Shown in pieces: positions 63,099 through 64,000 of a stretch of 64,000 bases of DNA. A program made the translations under genes and the position numbers. The notes beneath the pieces were generated by a model. The model saw only the letters and a list, made by a program, of their open reading frames with translations. It had not been told where the DNA came from and made no database searches. The DNA is from Psychrobacillus sp. FSL K6-2836 (GTDB taxonomy: Bacteria; Bacillota; Bacilli; Bacillales_A; Planococcaceae), in the NCBI RefSeq assembly GCF_038003085.1, contig NZ_JBBOOM010000001.1, forward strand, positions 992,001-1,056,000, read 5' to 3'. Numbering within the stretch: the first letter of the stretch is position 1; each line of letters starts with the position of its first letter.

Positions 63099-64000
63099 TT
63101 ATTCAACCGTTACCTCTTCAAAGCGCATGCGGTCTTCATTAGGTGGTTGGAAATTTTTAAGACGTTTATTCACTGCATATAAATCTACTGCTTGATAAAG
63201 ATTTACTTCGGGTGCTAGTTCATATAACACTTCTGTTAATTCAAGGAAAATTGCTTCACGCTTTTCTTGATCAACCGTTGCACGCTCAGCTGCTAATAAT
63301 TCTTCTACTTTTTCATCTTTAAAGGATGGGTTCCATTGCTCCCCTTCGTGATACATCAAGTATGCAGTATTATCAAAGTCTAACGTCCAGCCACCCCATC
63401 CTTGGCGATACATATGACCTGCATCTCCTTTTGGAATAAGATCAGATGTTAAAGTTGTACTATCAACACTATTAATATTAAGTTTCAACCCAACTTCTTC
63501 TAAATAGAACGAAACTGCTTGGGCAATTTCTTTAAAGTTCCCATCTGTACCAGGGATGAATAAGTCTAGTGATGTTCCTTCTGCGACTCCTGCTTCTTTT
63601 AATAATTCTTTTGCTTTTTCAGGATCATATGGATAAGGTTTTAAATCTGGATTATTACCAAATGACAACTCACTTTGGTATGTACTAATCGGTTTTCCAT
63701 ATCCACCCAGTATTTCACTAATAATTTCTTCTTTATTAATAGCATAATTAAGTGCTTGACGTACTCTTACGTCCCCAAGAGGTTCTTTTGCTGTATCAAA
63801 TCTTAAAGAGTATACAGTTGGTGTTCCTACTTCTTTAAGCTCTAAGAAATCCGTGCTTTTTACTGTTTCTGCTTGAGCTACTTCAACACGTTTCATTACA
63901 TCGATTTTTCCAGTTTGCAATTCTGCCAAACGAGTAGAAGCTTCAGGGATTACTTTAAAAGTTATCCCATCTAATTTTGGAAGTCCTTCTTTCCAATAGT
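63099..64000 (-). CDS. Peptide ABC transporter substrate-binding protein (SBP family 5), N-terminus outside window
   Basis: The C-terminal ~300 residues of an extracellular peptide-binding lipoprotein (usual length 500-600). Typical segments: GITFKVIPEASTRLAELQTG, LRFDTAKEPLGDVRVRQALN followed by YAINKEEI, DLKPYPYDPEKAKELLKEAG, and the tail NLYQAVDLYAVNKRLKNFQP. The frame stays open to the last base, so the start is beyond 64000. It delivers peptides to the two permeases downstream. Confidence 0.93.
   Translation of the reverse strand, partial: YWKEGLPKLDGITFKVIPEASTRLAELQTGKIDVMKRVEVAQAETVKSTDFLELKEVGTPTVYSLRFDTAKEPLGDVRVRQALNYAINKEEIISEILGGYGKPISTYQSELSFGNNPDLKPYPYDPEKAKELLKEAGVAEGTSLDLFIPGTDGNFKEIAQAVSFYLEEVGLKLNINSVDSTTLTSDLIPKGDAGHMYRQGWGGWTLDFDNTAYLMYHEGEQWNPSFKDEKVEELLAAERATVDQEKREAIFLELTEVLYELAPEVNLYQAVDLYAVNKRLKNFQPPNEDRMRFEEVTVE

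Overview
The window looks like chromosomal DNA of a motile, low-GC Gram-positive bacterium of the order Bacillales. The flagellar block runs comFA, comFC, yvyF, flgM, flgN, flgK, flgL, yviE, fliW, csrA, hag, flaG, fliD, fliS, fliT, as in Bacillus subtilis but without comFB. Together with degS/degU and a large set of SLH-domain wall proteins next to csaB, this fits the Planococcaceae/Caryophanaceae (Psychrobacillus, Sporosarcina, Lysinibacillus and relatives). The genus cannot be fixed from sequence alone. Most genes lie on the minus strand.

Region 1 (1-5.9 kb) holds three tandem methyl-accepting chemotaxis proteins, the leftmost broken by an in-frame stop, behind a LysM-NlpC/P60 wall hydrolase. 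At 5.9 kb an SCP2 lipid-binding gene carries an exact FadR-type operator.

Region 2 (6.2-19.9 kb) is the late flagellar and competence cluster. Three sigma-D promoters can be read (upstream of flaG, hag and flgM). The flagellin leader has a GGA hairpin that suggests CsrA/FliW control.

Region 3 (20-26 kb) holds degV, a lipoprotein, a NERD protein, degU/degS and an IMPACT-family gene.

Region 4 (26-50 kb) is a cell-surface region. It has two LCP ligases, TagO, a GT4 glycosyltransferase, two MurJ/MviN-type flippases, a Wzy-like polymerase and the pyruvyl transferase CsaB. Six secreted SLH proteins carry different catalytic domains (NAGPA-type phosphodiester glycosidase, glucosaminidase, NlpC/P60, amidase, CAP, 5'-nucleotidase). 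The simplest reading is that the locus both builds a pyruvylated secondary wall polymer and supplies the proteins that bind it.

Region 5 (50-64 kb) has a MerR-controlled acyl-CoA ligase/dehydrogenase operon with a textbook MerR-type promoter and an aminotransferase. It ends with a tightly overlapping operon for peptide import, an M14 carboxypeptidase, pyroglutamyl peptidase and the three 5-oxoprolinase subunits, apparently for scavenging pyroglutamyl peptides.

The least explained material is intergenic. Four arrays (17.3, 22.7, 37.5 and 49.8 kb) share an almost exact 21-bp period, but each has its own 7-9 bp core motif. A ~410-bp element (37.1, 44.5 kb, and a diverged copy at 55.0 kb) keeps a long central hairpin while its sequence changes. 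Other hairpin-rich interspersed repeats lie at 13.5/14.5, 20.0/27.2, 34.9 and 45.0 kb. No rRNA, tRNA, transposase or CRISPR array was seen.
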